Below, one piece after another: positions 19,001 through 28,256 of a stretch of DNA of 64,000 nucleotides. The first letter of the stretch is position 1; every line of letters starts with the position of its first letter. This stretch comes from Rahnella variigena. Lineage in GTDB: Bacteria; Pseudomonadota; Gammaproteobacteria; Enterobacterales; Enterobacteriaceae. Position numbers and translations under genes: made by a program. The stretch is taken from NCBI RefSeq assembly GCF_003610915.1, contig NZ_NSDJ01000002.1, positions 248,001-312,000 on the forward strand, given 5' to 3'. Below the pieces are notes generated by a model. The model was not told where the DNA came from. It did no database searches and worked only from the letters and a program-made list of their open reading frames with translations.

Positions 19001-19517
19001 GAAAAGTCAGCCTGCCACCATTCCGGGCGGCGCGCGTTTGATGCCAACCGGCACCCGGCTGACGCTGTTTTGCGATGAACAGCAGTGGAAACTTAACAGC
19101 ATGAACTTCAGCGAACAGGCGCCATTCCGCTGGCGGGCAGGGCACTGTAGCCGCGCATCTCTGGTGATTAATTTCCCGGGCTTTGACCTGACTTATGAAT
19201 ATTTTGGCGATGCCGCCTGGCCGGATTTCCTGGAAGATTTTGCCAATGGTCAGCACAGCTTTAAAGCCGATGACTTCCCGGATGACGCCGCGCAGCTGGC
19301 TTCACTGGGCATTAAAGAAGTGATGGTGCGCTATCAGGCTGGCGCGCAAAACCGGATCCAGGAAACCTGGCAGCAGTGGCAGGAGTTGCGTCAGGCACTG
19401 AATGACAATGCGGATGCGCAACAGGATGCCCGTAGCAAAAAAGCGGAAAAACAACGACCAGCGGCGCTGAACAGTGGGTTCTCGCAGTTACCGGTTCGTA
19501 TCACCGATTGTCACTGA
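16083..19517 (+). CDS. tssM: Type VI secretion inner-membrane protein TssM (IcmF)
   Basis: 1144 residues. Two N-terminal membrane helices (about 7-27 and 35-53) are followed by a cytoplasmic GTPase-like domain with an intact Walker A, TGGRSGKTT, near residue 108. A third membrane helix (about 392-412, LTFSALAVLYVLVSGYFV) leads to the large periplasmic IcmF/VasK region that contacts TssJ. The C-terminus is rich in charged residues. With TssL and TssJ it forms the trans-envelope complex. The gap to clpV is 44 bases, slightly larger than elsewhere in the locus. Confidence 0.96.
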   Translation: MLKKLTSFVAWALFLCVLFIVCLVISSVLEQEIIYAFMMWFVVILTILIARFIWGFSSGITQAKYIAALKAKFKLTRLEYVLSEHWKTGAAVIKRIRRRKQPIPWFILTGGRSGKTTLMAGAGLPLFSNEPESSLVVPTRTLRWWFFRSAGFLDLSSHFLSKTPAFERGWLRLVNWCGRLPAPAGIVVCVSVTELLEKDEAALHLHARHIRTQIEPLVNKVRRRLPVYLFITCCDRVAGFSHWANKLSPAQRQQPLGYYWRHSPVVDGKDPALLDPLFTCVKDGLDKVRVSQLSGGEPDGETLPLMNFPEQLPQLQPALQRYLAALCEPDAYFQPAELGGIWFTATEPVSKNSATRQAVFVHDLMTRILPILSRQREVVPVGFGRRYLQQWGMLTFSALAVLYVLVSGYFVHNLTGVLHEKADVTAQVQQLENIEGWSKTPVRYLPFVPVLNQRHAQLEASIMAATPRDNINIRQIANQYREQFEQADAPQKRTMILTLARTLITKQAMWEKQPLSELMKQEPIPAELSLTGATLALPQSQDAVLQRALLQQPGGEEQLTVLRELLGRLVNSDPQTEWLVAPSEDLTPVNLTDFLPASADKTYLSGLWTLQGTAEIQHWLDEIRLAGGNTPMPELAAFEQRWPILRQTQWMKMMLAMNQQPAPVLADEQWQATLIALDQGHSPSMKFAAYANEQLEDISVTQAQFWLRELRRLHQLQTMPLPGALMPRFSRLQQSMQQKIVALLKLDSKTQTPAISELNVKNWNAWEAGLHAAVADVFATPKNSDRLTRGLFQTDEKGDSNPLQLLESRFNVLRKSLSTERPDFATDAVWALYQNDSRWLVAHAMQRSGCWLQQQWQSRVLWPMENNASRLEYQDQQDLAWQYLSDFIRGPAKSVLVVDDSGPKAGEFSGQTPGLTPEFLRMVNHVLRPDDVLAMPERENTRSDDALAALKEEQTQLEAQMAALETKTLELTLKSQPATIPGGARLMPTGTRLTLFCDEQQWKLNSMNFSEQAPFRWRAGHCSRASLVINFPGFDLTYEYFGDAAWPDFLEDFANGQHSFKADDFPDDAAQLASLGIKEVMVRYQAGAQNRIQETWQQWQELRQALNDNADAQQDARSKKAEKQRPAALNSGFSQLPVRITDCH

Positions 19518-19561
19518 GTGTCTGCTTAAGACCCGGTTGAGAAAACTAAACAGGATGACTT

Positions 19562-22132
19562 ATGGGTAGCTACCTGAAGAAAATTGTAGAAAAAATGAAT
19601 GTCGGGGCTCGTGAATGCCTCGATGCGGCGATAAGTCTGGCGGTCAGCCGGACACACCATGAAGTGGAAATCGAGCACTTACTGCTGGCGGTGGTGACTC
19701 GCCAGCCAGCCATGATTGAGCAACTCTGCCTGAATGCTGGGTTGCGCGGCGATGCGCTGGTCGATGCATTGAAAACCAGCCTGAATCAGCAGCGCAGCGG
19801 CAATACGCGCAGTCCGGTGTTATCGGAATTACTGGTGGAGCATCTTGAAAAATCCTGGCTTCATGCCAGCACCTGCTGGCAACAAATGCAGCTTCCGGTA
19901 CAGGCGTTTCTCGGCAGTCTGATTGCCAATGAAAAAGACATTCAGACGCACCTTTGCCCCGCGCTACAGCAGGCATTGGTGTGTCAGGCGGATCGCGCCG
20001 ATCAGTTACTGCGTGACGCTTGTGTGCACAATGCCAGTGTCAGCGCAGCCGCGCCGGTGGATCATAACGCGGATTCTGCGGTGATGAAATTCACCCGTAA
20101 TCTGACCGAACAGGCGCGCAACGCGACGCTTGATCCGGCACTCGGACGCGAACAGGAAATTCGTCAGCTGATTGATGTGCTGTTGCGTCGCCGTCAGAAC
20201 AATCCGGTACTGACCGGTGAGCCGGGGGTAGGGAAAACGGCGCTGGTCGAAGGACTGGCTCAGCGTATTACGCAAGGCAGCGTGCCGGAAGCCTTGAAGA
20301 ATATGGAAATTTTATCGCTGGATATGGGGCTGTTACAGGCCGGTGCCAGCGTCAAAGGCGAATTTGAAAATCGTCTGCAAACGCTGTTACGTGAAATCAA
20401 AGAATATCCGTCTCCGGTGATCCTGTTTATCGATGAGGCTCACACGCTAATTGGTGCTGGTGGTCAGGCAGGGCAAAACGATGCCGCAAACCTGCTTAAA
20501 CCTGCTCTGGCGCGAGGAGAAATGCGCGTGATGGCAGCCACTACCTGGGCGGAATACAAAAAGTATTTTGAAAAAGACGCCGCACTGGCACGTCGTTTTC
20601 AGGTCATTAAAGTGGCGGAACCGGATGAAGAAACTGCCACCGCCATGCTGCGCTCGCTGAAACCGGCGCTGAGCCAGCATCACGGTGTGCAGATCCTCGA
20701 AAGTGCGCTGGTGGCCGCCGTTCGCTTGTCCAGCCGCTATATATCAGGCCGTCAGCTGCCGGACAAATCGATTAGCCTGCTGGATACTGCCTGCGCCCGT
20801 GTGGCGATCTCGCAATGCCATGAGCCTAAGGAAATCGAAGATCTCAACGCGCTGCTCAGCAACATTCATACCGAACGGGAAAGCCTGCTCGAAGAAGGAG
20901 ATAACGCCACAAGGTTGAAATGGCTGGATCAGCGTGAAAGCGAACTTACCCTGAGCTTAGAGAAACTGCTGCCCGTCTGGCGGCAACAGCAAGATTTGGT
21001 GGTGCAGATCACCGCGTGTGAGGACGTGGCGCAGACCGCTGCACTGCGTACCCAGCTGGCGGAGATGCATAAAGATCATGCTTTGGTTTATGACTGTGTC
21101 GATGCGGTCTGTGTCGCAGATGTGATCGCCGGGTGGACAGGTATTCCGCTGGGCAGAATGGTGGAAAAAGAGCAGCAACAGCTTAGCGATCTGGTCGCGC
21201 GGCTGGAAAGCCGGGTGATCGGGCAATCCCATGCATTAGCGACAATTGCACAACAAATCCGCATCGGCCGCGCCAATCTTGCTGATCCGGTTAAGCCAAC
21301 CGGCGTCTTTATGCTGGCCGGGCCTTCTGGCGTCGGTAAAACAGAAACGGCGCTGGCCTTGTCCGAACTGCTTTTCGGCGGTGAACAAAGTCTGATTACC
21401 ATCAATATGTCTGAATATCAGGAAGCGCATTCGGTGTCCGGACTGAAAGGATCGCCGCCGGGGTATGTTGGCTATGGACAGGGTGGCGTGCTGACCGAGG
21501 CGGTGCGCCGTCGCCCTTACAGCGTGGTGCTGCTTGATGAAGTGGAGAAAGCGCACCCTGATGTGATGGAAATGTTCTACCAGGTGTTCGACAAAGGCGT
21601 GATGGAAGACGCCGAAGGTCAGCTGATTAACTTCCGTAATACGCTCATTATTCTGACCAGCAACCTGGCAAGCGATCTGGTGATGACCGCCTGCGCAGCC
21701 GGAAGTACCGATCAAAATGCGCTGACCCGGTTATTGCGCCCTGAATTCGACAAATTCTTCCGTCCTGCGCTGATGGGCCGTTTGCAACTGATCCCGTATC
21801 TGCCGGTTGTGGGCGAAACGCTGGCAAAAATCATCCGCCTCAAACTCGATAAAGTCTGCAAACGCTTTATCGCCGCGGGTGAAGGCAACTCAGATCTGAC
21901 TTACAGCGAGAAAGTGGTGGAGTTTATGGCCAGCCGCTGTCAGGTGGAACAAAGCGGGGCGCGCGAAATTGATGCCGTGCTGAACCGGGAATTGCTGCCG
22001 CTGCTGACCGATCGCCTGCTGGCGGTAGAAAGCAAAGCTGATATCCGCCTGCAAATTGGTGTCAGTAAAGATCAGCTCACACTGACCAAACAGCCAGCAG
22101 TGAAACGCTCTGCTGCGAAACAACCCGCCTGA
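19562..22132 (+). CDS. clpV: Type VI secretion ATPase ClpV (TssH)
   Basis: 856 residues with the Clp/Hsp100 plan: an N-domain (about 1-160), AAA1 with Walker A GEPGVGKT near residue 219 and Walker [10 protein letters not shown], a middle coiled region around 410-520, and AAA2 with Walker [10 protein letters not shown] near 590 and Walker [12 protein letters not shown]. The N-domain and context identify it as ClpV rather than ClpB. It disassembles the contracted TssBC sheath. It is followed 20 bases later by the vasL-like gene. Confidence 0.96.
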   Translation: MGSYLKKIVEKMNVGARECLDAAISLAVSRTHHEVEIEHLLLAVVTRQPAMIEQLCLNAGLRGDALVDALKTSLNQQRSGNTRSPVLSELLVEHLEKSWLHASTCWQQMQLPVQAFLGSLIANEKDIQTHLCPALQQALVCQADRADQLLRDACVHNASVSAAAPVDHNADSAVMKFTRNLTEQARNATLDPALGREQEIRQLIDVLLRRRQNNPVLTGEPGVGKTALVEGLAQRITQGSVPEALKNMEILSLDMGLLQAGASVKGEFENRLQTLLREIKEYPSPVILFIDEAHTLIGAGGQAGQNDAANLLKPALARGEMRVMAATTWAEYKKYFEKDAALARRFQVIKVAEPDEETATAMLRSLKPALSQHHGVQILESALVAAVRLSSRYISGRQLPDKSISLLDTACARVAISQCHEPKEIEDLNALLSNIHTERESLLEEGDNATRLKWLDQRESELTLSLEKLLPVWRQQQDLVVQITACEDVAQTAALRTQLAEMHKDHALVYDCVDAVCVADVIAGWTGIPLGRMVEKEQQQLSDLVARLESRVIGQSHALATIAQQIRIGRANLADPVKPTGVFMLAGPSGVGKTETALALSELLFGGEQSLITINMSEYQEAHSVSGLKGSPPGYVGYGQGGVLTEAVRRRPYSVVLLDEVEKAHPDVMEMFYQVFDKGVMEDAEGQLINFRNTLIILTSNLASDLVMTACAAGSTDQNALTRLLRPEFDKFFRPALMGRLQLIPYLPVVGETLAKIIRLKLDKVCKRFIAAGEGNSDLTYSEKVVEFMASRCQVEQSGAREIDAVLNRELLPLLTDRLLAVESKADIRLQIGVSKDQLTLTKQPAVKRSAAKQPA

Positions 22133-22152
22133 ATGACAGGGAAAGAGTGACC

Positions 22153-23481
22153 ATGAAAAATCGGGTGAATCTTCGGGCGCTAAAAATCAACGGGCACGAT
22201 CCGCGCCTCAGCAAGTCGTTTTTGCTGCTGAGCAGCGAGCTCAGTCCGCTGACCGGCACCATCCCAGCGAGGCTGGACTGGAATGCGCTGGAGGAAAAGT
22301 GTTTTCAGCTGTTCCATGAATATGGCTATGACCTGCAAAGTGGCATGTGGTTTTGCCTGATCAACTTGCGGCTTAAAAGCTGGAAAGGGCTGGCGCTGGC
22401 ACTTGATCTGTTGTCCACAGCATTTGCCCACAACAGCCAGCGTTGCTGGCCACCGGTCGCGGCGGTTCAGCAACGTCAGCAACTGATGGACTGGTTCAAT
22501 GCAAATGTGGCGACGCATATCTATACGCTGGAATATGGCCCGGAAAACAGTGGCGAAATGCGTCTGGTTGAAAAAAGTATTGGTGTGCTGTGCGGACAGT
22601 CTAAAAACCTGCACTCACGAAGCCATGATTCTCTGAACAATCTGCATTATTTTCTTCAGGTTCGCTGCCGGTCGGTGCCCTATCCGTCGCAGCCAAAACC
22701 TGTGAAAGCGTTGCAGCCTGTACCGGAGCCAGCGCCTGAAATCATCAGCGAGAAAAAAGCGCCGGTGACCGAAATACTGCCGGATGCAGATCCTACAGAA
22801 ATCTGTCTGGAGTCTGTGTCATGTCGGCGTCAGCTTATGTGGGCTTTGTGCGGGATGGCGGCGGGTATCGCGATATGTGCTGTCGCAGCCGGTATCTGGT
22901 TCTCTATGCAGTCGCAGAGTTTCGGTGAAAAACTCAGTGCTCCGTTACTGGCACTACAACACAGTGAAGGTCAGCTGGATGAGGTCTGGCGTATGGCGCA
23001 GGAACCCGAATTGCGAGCACAGAAAACGGCGGTATTAACCCATGCTGCGCCCTTGCTGGGCTGGCTGAGCGCACAACCTTCCGATGTGCTGCTGCGGCAA
23101 GGAAAAATATTATCTGACCATCTGGAAAAAGCTTATCCGGGCAATGAATACAGTGCGCAATGGCAGCGCACAATGGATGAGAAGGCGGGAGATATCCCGG
23201 CGCTGGATGGTTTCGTTCTTGCTAATAAACATCTTGATGAGCTTGAAGCACGCTTACTGAATGCCGAAAAAAAACACAGCCAATATATGACTGTGTCGGA
23301 ATTGAAAACAGCGGTATATCAGATACGCCAGGATTTGCAACGTAACGGAACCAGCGCGGAAACATTATTGTGGACGATTCAACAGGACAGGGAGAATAAC
23401 CGTCAGGTTAACCCCGCCATGATAAAACAAATCTCACAGAGAATAGATGCCTTAAATGCTGCCAGTATCACACTGCATTAG
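22153..23481 (+). CDS. VasL-like type VI secretion protein (ImpA-N/VasL family)
   Basis: 442 residues from the ATG at 22153, with AGGGAAAG about 7 bases upstream; a GTG two codons earlier is a less likely start. The N-terminal half has the ImpA-type pattern (LEEKCFQLFHEYGYDLQSGMWFC, then LLSTAFAHNSQRCWPP), as in TssA. A proline-rich linker (about 180-220) precedes one transmembrane helix (about 228-250, WALCGMAAGIAICAVAAGIWF) and a helical C-terminal domain. This layout matches VasL/TagA-like membrane-anchored TssA relatives, thought to stop or stabilise the distal sheath end. It is the last structural gene of the locus. Confidence 0.85.
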   Translation: MKNRVNLRALKINGHDPRLSKSFLLLSSELSPLTGTIPARLDWNALEEKCFQLFHEYGYDLQSGMWFCLINLRLKSWKGLALALDLLSTAFAHNSQRCWPPVAAVQQRQQLMDWFNANVATHIYTLEYGPENSGEMRLVEKSIGVLCGQSKNLHSRSHDSLNNLHYFLQVRCRSVPYPSQPKPVKALQPVPEPAPEIISEKKAPVTEILPDADPTEICLESVSCRRQLMWALCGMAAGIAICAVAAGIWFSMQSQSFGEKLSAPLLALQHSEGQLDEVWRMAQEPELRAQKTAVLTHAAPLLGWLSAQPSDVLLRQGKILSDHLEKAYPGNEYSAQWQRTMDEKAGDIPALDGFVLANKHLDELEARLLNAEKKHSQYMTVSELKTAVYQIRQDLQRNGTSAETLLWTIQQDRENNRQVNPAMIKQISQRIDALNAASITLH

Positions 23482-23634
23482 CGAAAGGTAAAAAACTTAA
23501 AGTCCCGTTTATTGCTTAATCATCGCTGCCTATGATGACTCTAAAACAATTAATTTTTTCATTAATAGTACATCTGTAGTCAAATATTCGAAAATCATTC
23601 ATCAGGCTAATCGTTCAGGAGAGGTACGAAAAAT

Positions 23635-24222
23635 ATGCATTTTATAGAAAAGTATCCGCAAGGTAAAAAACCATTAATTATGACGTTGTCAGAGGATGTG
23701 GAATCACCACCGGATTATGACCACAATGCCATGAATTTTTCGCTGCTTACGCAAGCATATCAGGATGTCGCTGCGGGACGTTGTTCTGTGCAATGTGAAC
23801 CAGGGGAAAAAGATTTTTTGTATATATCAGCAATATACGTTGATGGCAATACCAATACACCTACGAAAAAAAATCCTAATCAATTTGTTGGCTTAGGACA
23901 GATTTTGGTATTCGCGGCGATAAAATATGGGCGCGAATTGAAGATTGAACAAGCCTCACTGTTGCCGGTAAACCACAGTCAGGGATTTTATCTAAAAATG
24001 GGATTTCATCCGACGGTTGTAGGCGCGGTAAATCGAATGGATAAAGGTGGGGCTTCGCTCAAATCTGGTGATGGAAAATTAAATCCCCAGTGGCTCAATC
24101 GTTTTTCGCAGTCGTCCTTTCAGAACGCAAATTTCCGGGGAGCAAACTGGTCAGGGAATATTAATAATATTTATTTGAATCTCAGGAATAACATCATGAA
24201 AAATTGGGACATTGTCGGTTGA
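23635..24222 (+). CDS. GNAT-like acetyltransferase, possible T6SS cargo
   Basis: 195 residues. The middle has a GNAT fold signature: a strand LYISAIYVDG (62-71), motif A with FVGLGQILVFAAIKYG (84-99) where the short loop would bind acetyl-CoA, and motif B NHSQGFYLKMGFHP (113-126), the 'N..a...Y.k.GF' pattern. The residues beyond 140 are unlike a standard GNAT and are asparagine-rich. It starts about 150 bases after the last T6SS structural gene, same strand, with ribosome site AGGAGAGG. Its AT-rich composition and position suggest cargo or an accessory of the T6SS; that role is inference. Confidence 0.6.
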   Translation: MHFIEKYPQGKKPLIMTLSEDVESPPDYDHNAMNFSLLTQAYQDVAAGRCSVQCEPGEKDFLYISAIYVDGNTNTPTKKNPNQFVGLGQILVFAAIKYGRELKIEQASLLPVNHSQGFYLKMGFHPTVVGAVNRMDKGGASLKSGDGKLNPQWLNRFSQSSFQNANFRGANWSGNINNIYLNLRNNIMKNWDIVG

Positions 24223-24426
24223 AGCGACAATACCGTTTTTTTGAAAGGACAGAGCACGTAATCATTTAATCAGGTAATCAAGAGAGGCTTTCGTTATGGG
24301 CTATAAAATTTTTCTTGTGGTCTTTTACTAAAGCTTTAACAAACAGAGCTGCGAGTTGAGTGCATTGAGAGATTCTGACTGCACGCCAGCACTTGTTGAA
24401 TATTAATCATGTAATGGAGTTACATT

Positions 24427-25140
24427 ATGTTCGGAAAAACACACTTAAAGTCCCCTGATGCAGATAAAGTTAAGGCATTAAAAAAATGGGATGCGCGTAA
24501 TAAGAAAAGACAACTTCTTATTCATACCGTTTCGGCTGCCTATGGATCCTCGCCTTTGATGACTCAACCCGCCCGGGAGGTATTTAAAACCTGGGATATT
24601 ATTTCAAGTTCATTCATTGATGTGGATGCAGTGCTGAGAGGTTTCCGGCTGGGAGTCGGACTCAATGTCAGATCGCAGTCAGGATTGTTTTTCGAAGCAG
24701 GCTTTATTCTCGATGTGCCGGTGCAAAATATCATGGGGACATTCAGTGGTGATGTCTGGTTCCCTAATCATGCGGGTGTAGATAACGGTATGGTTCATGA
24801 CCGTTTTGCGCTGGCTGACAATATCTTCGCGGGCAGATCTAAAAAGAAAGAGATTATTGCTCCCGGTGGTTACAATCAAATTCAACCCCCAGAAAAGATA
24901 CTCAAGAATACCAATTACCAATGGCATAACGAAATTCTGCTTATTGGTCGTCCGGATATTAATACTTATCAGGGATTGCCTCCGACACGTGAGATTAAAA
25001 TAGCGGGGATTTTTGTAGCACCTAAGACGATACGTCCGACCCAGATAGCGACCAGAGAGATTAACGAGAAGTTGTACAGGTTAGTTGAGAGGATGAAAAG
25101 ATGTAATCCTGGTGTTCCGGTTATTGACATTTCTCGTTAG
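24427..25140 (+). CDS. Unknown protein at the end of the T6SS locus, possible effector
   Basis: 237 residues, no signal peptide or membrane helix, basic N-terminus (LKKWDARNKKRQ). I do not recognise a family with confidence. Two stretches look structured: RGFRLGVGLNVRSQSGLFFEAGF (71-93) and WHNEILLIGRPDINTYQG (167-184). The NEILLIG element followed by an IAGIFV strand recalls the glutamate-bearing strand of ADP-ribosyltransferase-like toxins, but I cannot trace the remaining motifs, so this is only a hint. Ribosome site ATGGAG lies about 7 bases before the ATG. Position after the GNAT-like gene and before kup marks it as accessory. Confidence 0.5.
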   Translation: MFGKTHLKSPDADKVKALKKWDARNKKRQLLIHTVSAAYGSSPLMTQPAREVFKTWDIISSSFIDVDAVLRGFRLGVGLNVRSQSGLFFEAGFILDVPVQNIMGTFSGDVWFPNHAGVDNGMVHDRFALADNIFAGRSKKKEIIAPGGYNQIQPPEKILKNTNYQWHNEILLIGRPDINTYQGLPPTREIKIAGIFVAPKTIRPTQIATREINEKLYRLVERMKRCNPGVPVIDISR

Positions 25141-25296
25141 AGACCCAATTCGTTGTGATGAGGATCATGTGTAAGGCCCCTCAAACCGGTTCGCTTTACG
25201 CATGACCTTCATGCCATTGATGACAAAAGTCAGCCTTGAATAATAAAGCGTTCATCTAACCCCGATGGCTGTCGAGTGTATCTATACTCTTTCTGT

Positions 25297-25316
25297 GGGG
25301 CGACACATGTCGCCCC
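25297..25316 (+). promoter_or_regulatory. Stable hairpin in the kup leader
   Basis: GGGGCGAC, a four-base ACAT loop and GTCGCCCC form an 8-bp GC-rich stem 20 bases before the likely kup start. A TATACT hexamer at 25283-25288 could be the -10 of the promoter, which would place the hairpin at the very 5' end of the mRNA. There is no T run, so it is not a classic terminator. Confidence 0.4.
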
Positions 25317-25336
25317 GGGAAACTGTGAAGCCACTC

Positions 25337-27211
25337 ATGAAGCATACAAAAAATAAATCATCGCTGCTGACTGTGACCGTGGCGTGTATTGGTGTCGTTT
25401 ATGGTGATATCGGTACCAGCCCGCTGTATACCCTGCGTGAATGCCTGACCGGACAAGCGGGCATCGCCGTGACCCAAAGTGCATTATTCGGCTTTCTGTC
25501 GCTTATTTTCTGGCTCCTGATGCTGGTGGTGTCGGTGAAATACATCAGCTTCGTGATGCGTGCCGACAATGACGGCGAGGGCGGCATTCTGACGCTGATG
25601 TCGCTGGCGATCCGCAATCTTAATCCGCGGTGGATCCCGGCGATCATGTTTATCGGGCTGGTCGGCGGCAGCTTTTTCTATGGTGACGGCGTGATCACGC
25701 CTGCCATTTCGGTGCTTTCGGCGATGGAAGGGCTGGAGATCATTGAGCCGTCGCTCGACCGTTTTATTATTCCGTTTTCGATTGCCGTGCTGACGCTGCT
25801 TTTCTTTATTCAGAAAAATGGTACCGGCAGCGTGGGCAAAATCTTTGCGCCGGTGATGGTGCTGTGGTTTGTGACTATCGGCCTGCTGGGGATTGGCGGT
25901 ATTGTGCGTAATCCCGATGTATTACAGGCGCTGAATCCTTACTGGGCGCTGCATTTCTTTGTGGAATTCAAAACCGTCTCGTTCTTTGCGCTCGGCATGG
26001 TGGTGCTGTCGGTGACCGGTGGTGAAGCGTTATATGCCGACATGGGGCATTTCGGTAAAAAACCGATCCGTATTGCCTGGTTTATTCTGGTCGGGCCTTC
26101 GCTGGTGATGAATTACTTCGGGCAGGGCGCATTGCTGCTCAGCAAACCCGACGCTATCGTGAATCCGTTTTTCCTGCTCGCGCCGGGCTGGGCGCTGATC
26201 CCGCTGCTGATACTGGCTACGCTGGCGACGGTGATTGCCTCGCAGGCGGTGATTTCCGGCGTGTTCTCCCTGACGCGTCAGGCCGTGCGTATGGGCTATC
26301 TGCCGCCGATGCGCATCATCTATACCTCAGATGAAGAATCTGGTCAGATTTACATTCCGGTCGTCAACTGGCTGTTGTATTTCGCGGTACTGATTGCCAT
26401 CGTCAGCTTTAAACATTCCAGCAATCTGGCGTCGGCGTACGGGATTGTTGTCACCGGTACGATGGTCATTACGTCGGTATTGATTGGCATTGTTATGGTC
26501 AAAAACTGGGGATGGAAAACCTGGGCTGGTGGCCTGATGATGGCAGCGATGCTGATCATTGATGTGCCGTTGTTTGCCGCCAACCTGACCAAACTGTTCT
26601 CCGGCGGGTGGCTGCCGGTGGCCATCGGGCTGACCATTCTGTTGATTATGCTGACCTGGAAAACCGAGCGTTCGCGCCTGCTGCGCCGCCTGAGGCAGGA
26701 TCCGGAAGCGCTTGAGGCACTGATCGCCTCGCTGGAAAAAGCACCGCCGAAACGCGTGCCGGGCACGGCAGTGGTGATGTCACGCGGGCAATATGAAGTG
26801 CCGCTGGTGCTCTTGCACAATCTCAAGCACAACAAAATTTTGCACGAGCGTGTGGTGCTGCTGACGGTGGTGACGGAAGACGTGCCTTATGTTCACAACG
26901 TGAAAAGGGTGACGATTGAACAGCTTTCACCGGCATTCTGGCGGGTGATTGCCAGTTATGGCTGGCGGGAAACGCCGAATGTCACGGATATTCTCTACCG
27001 CTGCGGGCTGGAAGGGCTGAAATGTACGATGAACGAGACGTCTTTCTTTATGTCGCGGGACACCTTTACGCTGGGCGAACCCCGTCCGTGGTATTTAAAA
27101 GCGCGCGGGAAACTGTTCCAGGTCTTGCAGCGTAACTCTCTGCGTGCGCCGGAGCATTATCATATTCCCCCGAACAGGGTGATTGAGCTGGGGGCGGTGG
27201 TGAAATTCTGA
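25337..27211 (+). CDS. kup: Low-affinity potassium transporter Kup
   Basis: 624 residues from the ATG at 25337 ([19 protein letters not shown]), close to the 622 residues of E. coli Kup; in-frame upstream codons belong to the leader. The family signature [19 protein letters not shown] is at residues 17-35, followed by [17 protein letters not shown] and twelve membrane helices, then a cytoplasmic C-terminal domain from about 435. Kup is a K+/H+ symporter important at low pH or under osmotic stress. It is monocistronic and convergent with the lipoprotein gene that follows. Confidence 0.96.
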   Translation: MKHTKNKSSLLTVTVACIGVVYGDIGTSPLYTLRECLTGQAGIAVTQSALFGFLSLIFWLLMLVVSVKYISFVMRADNDGEGGILTLMSLAIRNLNPRWIPAIMFIGLVGGSFFYGDGVITPAISVLSAMEGLEIIEPSLDRFIIPFSIAVLTLLFFIQKNGTGSVGKIFAPVMVLWFVTIGLLGIGGIVRNPDVLQALNPYWALHFFVEFKTVSFFALGMVVLSVTGGEALYADMGHFGKKPIRIAWFILVGPSLVMNYFGQGALLLSKPDAIVNPFFLLAPGWALIPLLILATLATVIASQAVISGVFSLTRQAVRMGYLPPMRIIYTSDEESGQIYIPVVNWLLYFAVLIAIVSFKHSSNLASAYGIVVTGTMVITSVLIGIVMVKNWGWKTWAGGLMMAAMLIIDVPLFAANLTKLFSGGWLPVAIGLTILLIMLTWKTERSRLLRRLRQDPEALEALIASLEKAPPKRVPGTAVVMSRGQYEVPLVLLHNLKHNKILHERVVLLTVVTEDVPYVHNVKRVTIEQLSPAFWRVIASYGWRETPNVTDILYRCGLEGLKCTMNETSFFMSRDTFTLGEPRPWYLKARGKLFQVLQRNSLRAPEHYHIPPNRVIELGAVVKF

Positions 27212-27219
27212 GGATTTGC

Positions 27220-27243
27220 CCGCCGGATCGTGAGAACCGGCGG
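27220..27243. terminator. Hairpin between convergent kup and lipoprotein genes
   Basis: CCGCCGG and CCGGCGG form a 7-bp GC stem with a 10-base loop just after the kup stop. It lacks a clear T run on either strand, so it may act as a 3' stabilising hairpin rather than a strong intrinsic terminator. Confidence 0.45.
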
Positions 27244-27253
27244 ACAAAGCAGA

Positions 27254-28033
27254 TTACGCTTGCGGTGCTGAAGTCAGGTCAGTGACTTCAGGCGTAGTCG
27301 AACTCTGCGTCGCCTGTGAGGTTTGCGACTGAGTGGTCGGCGTCAGGTCAGTAACGGCCGGTGTCTGCGGTGCTGGCGCAGCAGTTTGTGTCTGCTGAGT
27401 CGCTGCCGGGGTTGCAGGGGTAGCAGTTTGCACCGGCTGAGTCGCAACTGCCGCTGGAGTAGCAGATGCTGAAGTTGTTGAAGTCGCAGACGTTGCAGAA
27501 GTCTGCTGAGTCACTACCGCAGTGGCTGCTGGTGCGTCAGCTGGTGTTGCTGAAGCCTGCGACTGTTCGGCGACTGCCGGTGCTTCGATGTCTTTCGGCA
27601 GAGACGGAACAGGTTCTGCCGGAATCGATTCTGACTTCGGTTTCGGCACTGGCGTTGATGCGCGAACCAGGAACGTCGGTTTCAGATTCGCCACAGAATA
27701 AGTCACGTGGCTGACCGCATCACGCGATGTCGCGACTTCGACCGGCGCAATGGTGACGCGGCCAATCAGCGAACGGGCATAGCCGCCGACTTTGTGTTTA
27801 CCTTCCGGAAGCTGGACTTCCATGCTCTCGCCAGTCCCCAGCGCACCCGCCTCTTTATCATCAATGGTCACATACAGTTTGGTGCCATCGTCGGTTTTCG
27901 TCGGGACGTGCGCTACGGTCAGGCGCGTCGAGCCAAAATCGAAAGCCGGTGCCTGGTCGGCGGTTTTCGTTTTTGCGCATCCTGTGAGTGCGATAACGGC
28001 TGCTGCGGCAGCAAGGGTGAAGCGATAACTCAT
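27254..28033 (-). CDS. Lipoprotein with Ala/Thr/Gln-rich low-complexity tail
   Basis: 259 residues from the ATG at 28033, with ribosome site AAGGAAG; the frame extends 20 codons upstream but those residues are not a signal peptide. Lipobox LTGC with cysteine 19. Residues about 25-135 form a compact domain (DFGSTRLTVAHVPTK, YVTIDDKEAGALGTGE, QLPEGKHKVGGYARSLIG) that resembles a PEGA-like beta domain. From about residue 150 the chain is almost only Thr, Ala, Gln, Ser, Val and Pro with repeats of the type TPAATQQTQTAAPA and VTDLT, suggesting an extended periplasmic or surface stalk. Function unknown. Confidence 0.75.
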   Translation of the reverse strand: MSYRFTLAAAAAVIALTGCAKTKTADQAPAFDFGSTRLTVAHVPTKTDDGTKLYVTIDDKEAGALGTGESMEVQLPEGKHKVGGYARSLIGRVTIAPVEVATSRDAVSHVTYSVANLKPTFLVRASTPVPKPKSESIPAEPVPSLPKDIEAPAVAEQSQASATPADAPAATAVVTQQTSATSATSTTSASATPAAVATQPVQTATPATPAATQQTQTAAPAPQTPAVTDLTPTTQSQTSQATQSSTTPEVTDLTSAPQA

Positions 28034-28204
28034 AGTGCGACGTCTTCCTTTAAGGGATTTTTGTGATCTGCGTATCAATATACCTGATCCCACGGGAGAG
28101 ATGAAAGTTCTTACAGGGAACTCGGAGGAGTCTGCTATTCACTTCTCAATGTGTTCTTCATATCAGCCCGCTGTAACTTTCGGTTGAAGCGCTTCGTCAA
28201 CTTG

Positions 28205-28239
28205 TGTATTTTTATGCAAATTAACTGCATAAAATAACA
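28205..28239 (+). promoter_or_regulatory. Tandem ArgR-type boxes before the amino-acid ABC operon
   Basis: Two 14-base cores, TGTATTTTTATGCA (28205-28218) and TGCATAAAATAACA (28226-28239), lie 7 bases apart, which corresponds to the canonical two 18-base ARG boxes with a 3-base gap. The first fits TGNATWWWWATNCA exactly; the second deviates at two positions. They end 17 bases before the start codon at 28257. Confidence 0.6.
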
Positions 28240-28256
28240 ATCACACAGGAGTGACC

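Noticed and set aside
27466..27714. Plus-strand frames within the lipoprotein gene
   Set aside because: They are mirror readings of the low-complexity tail.
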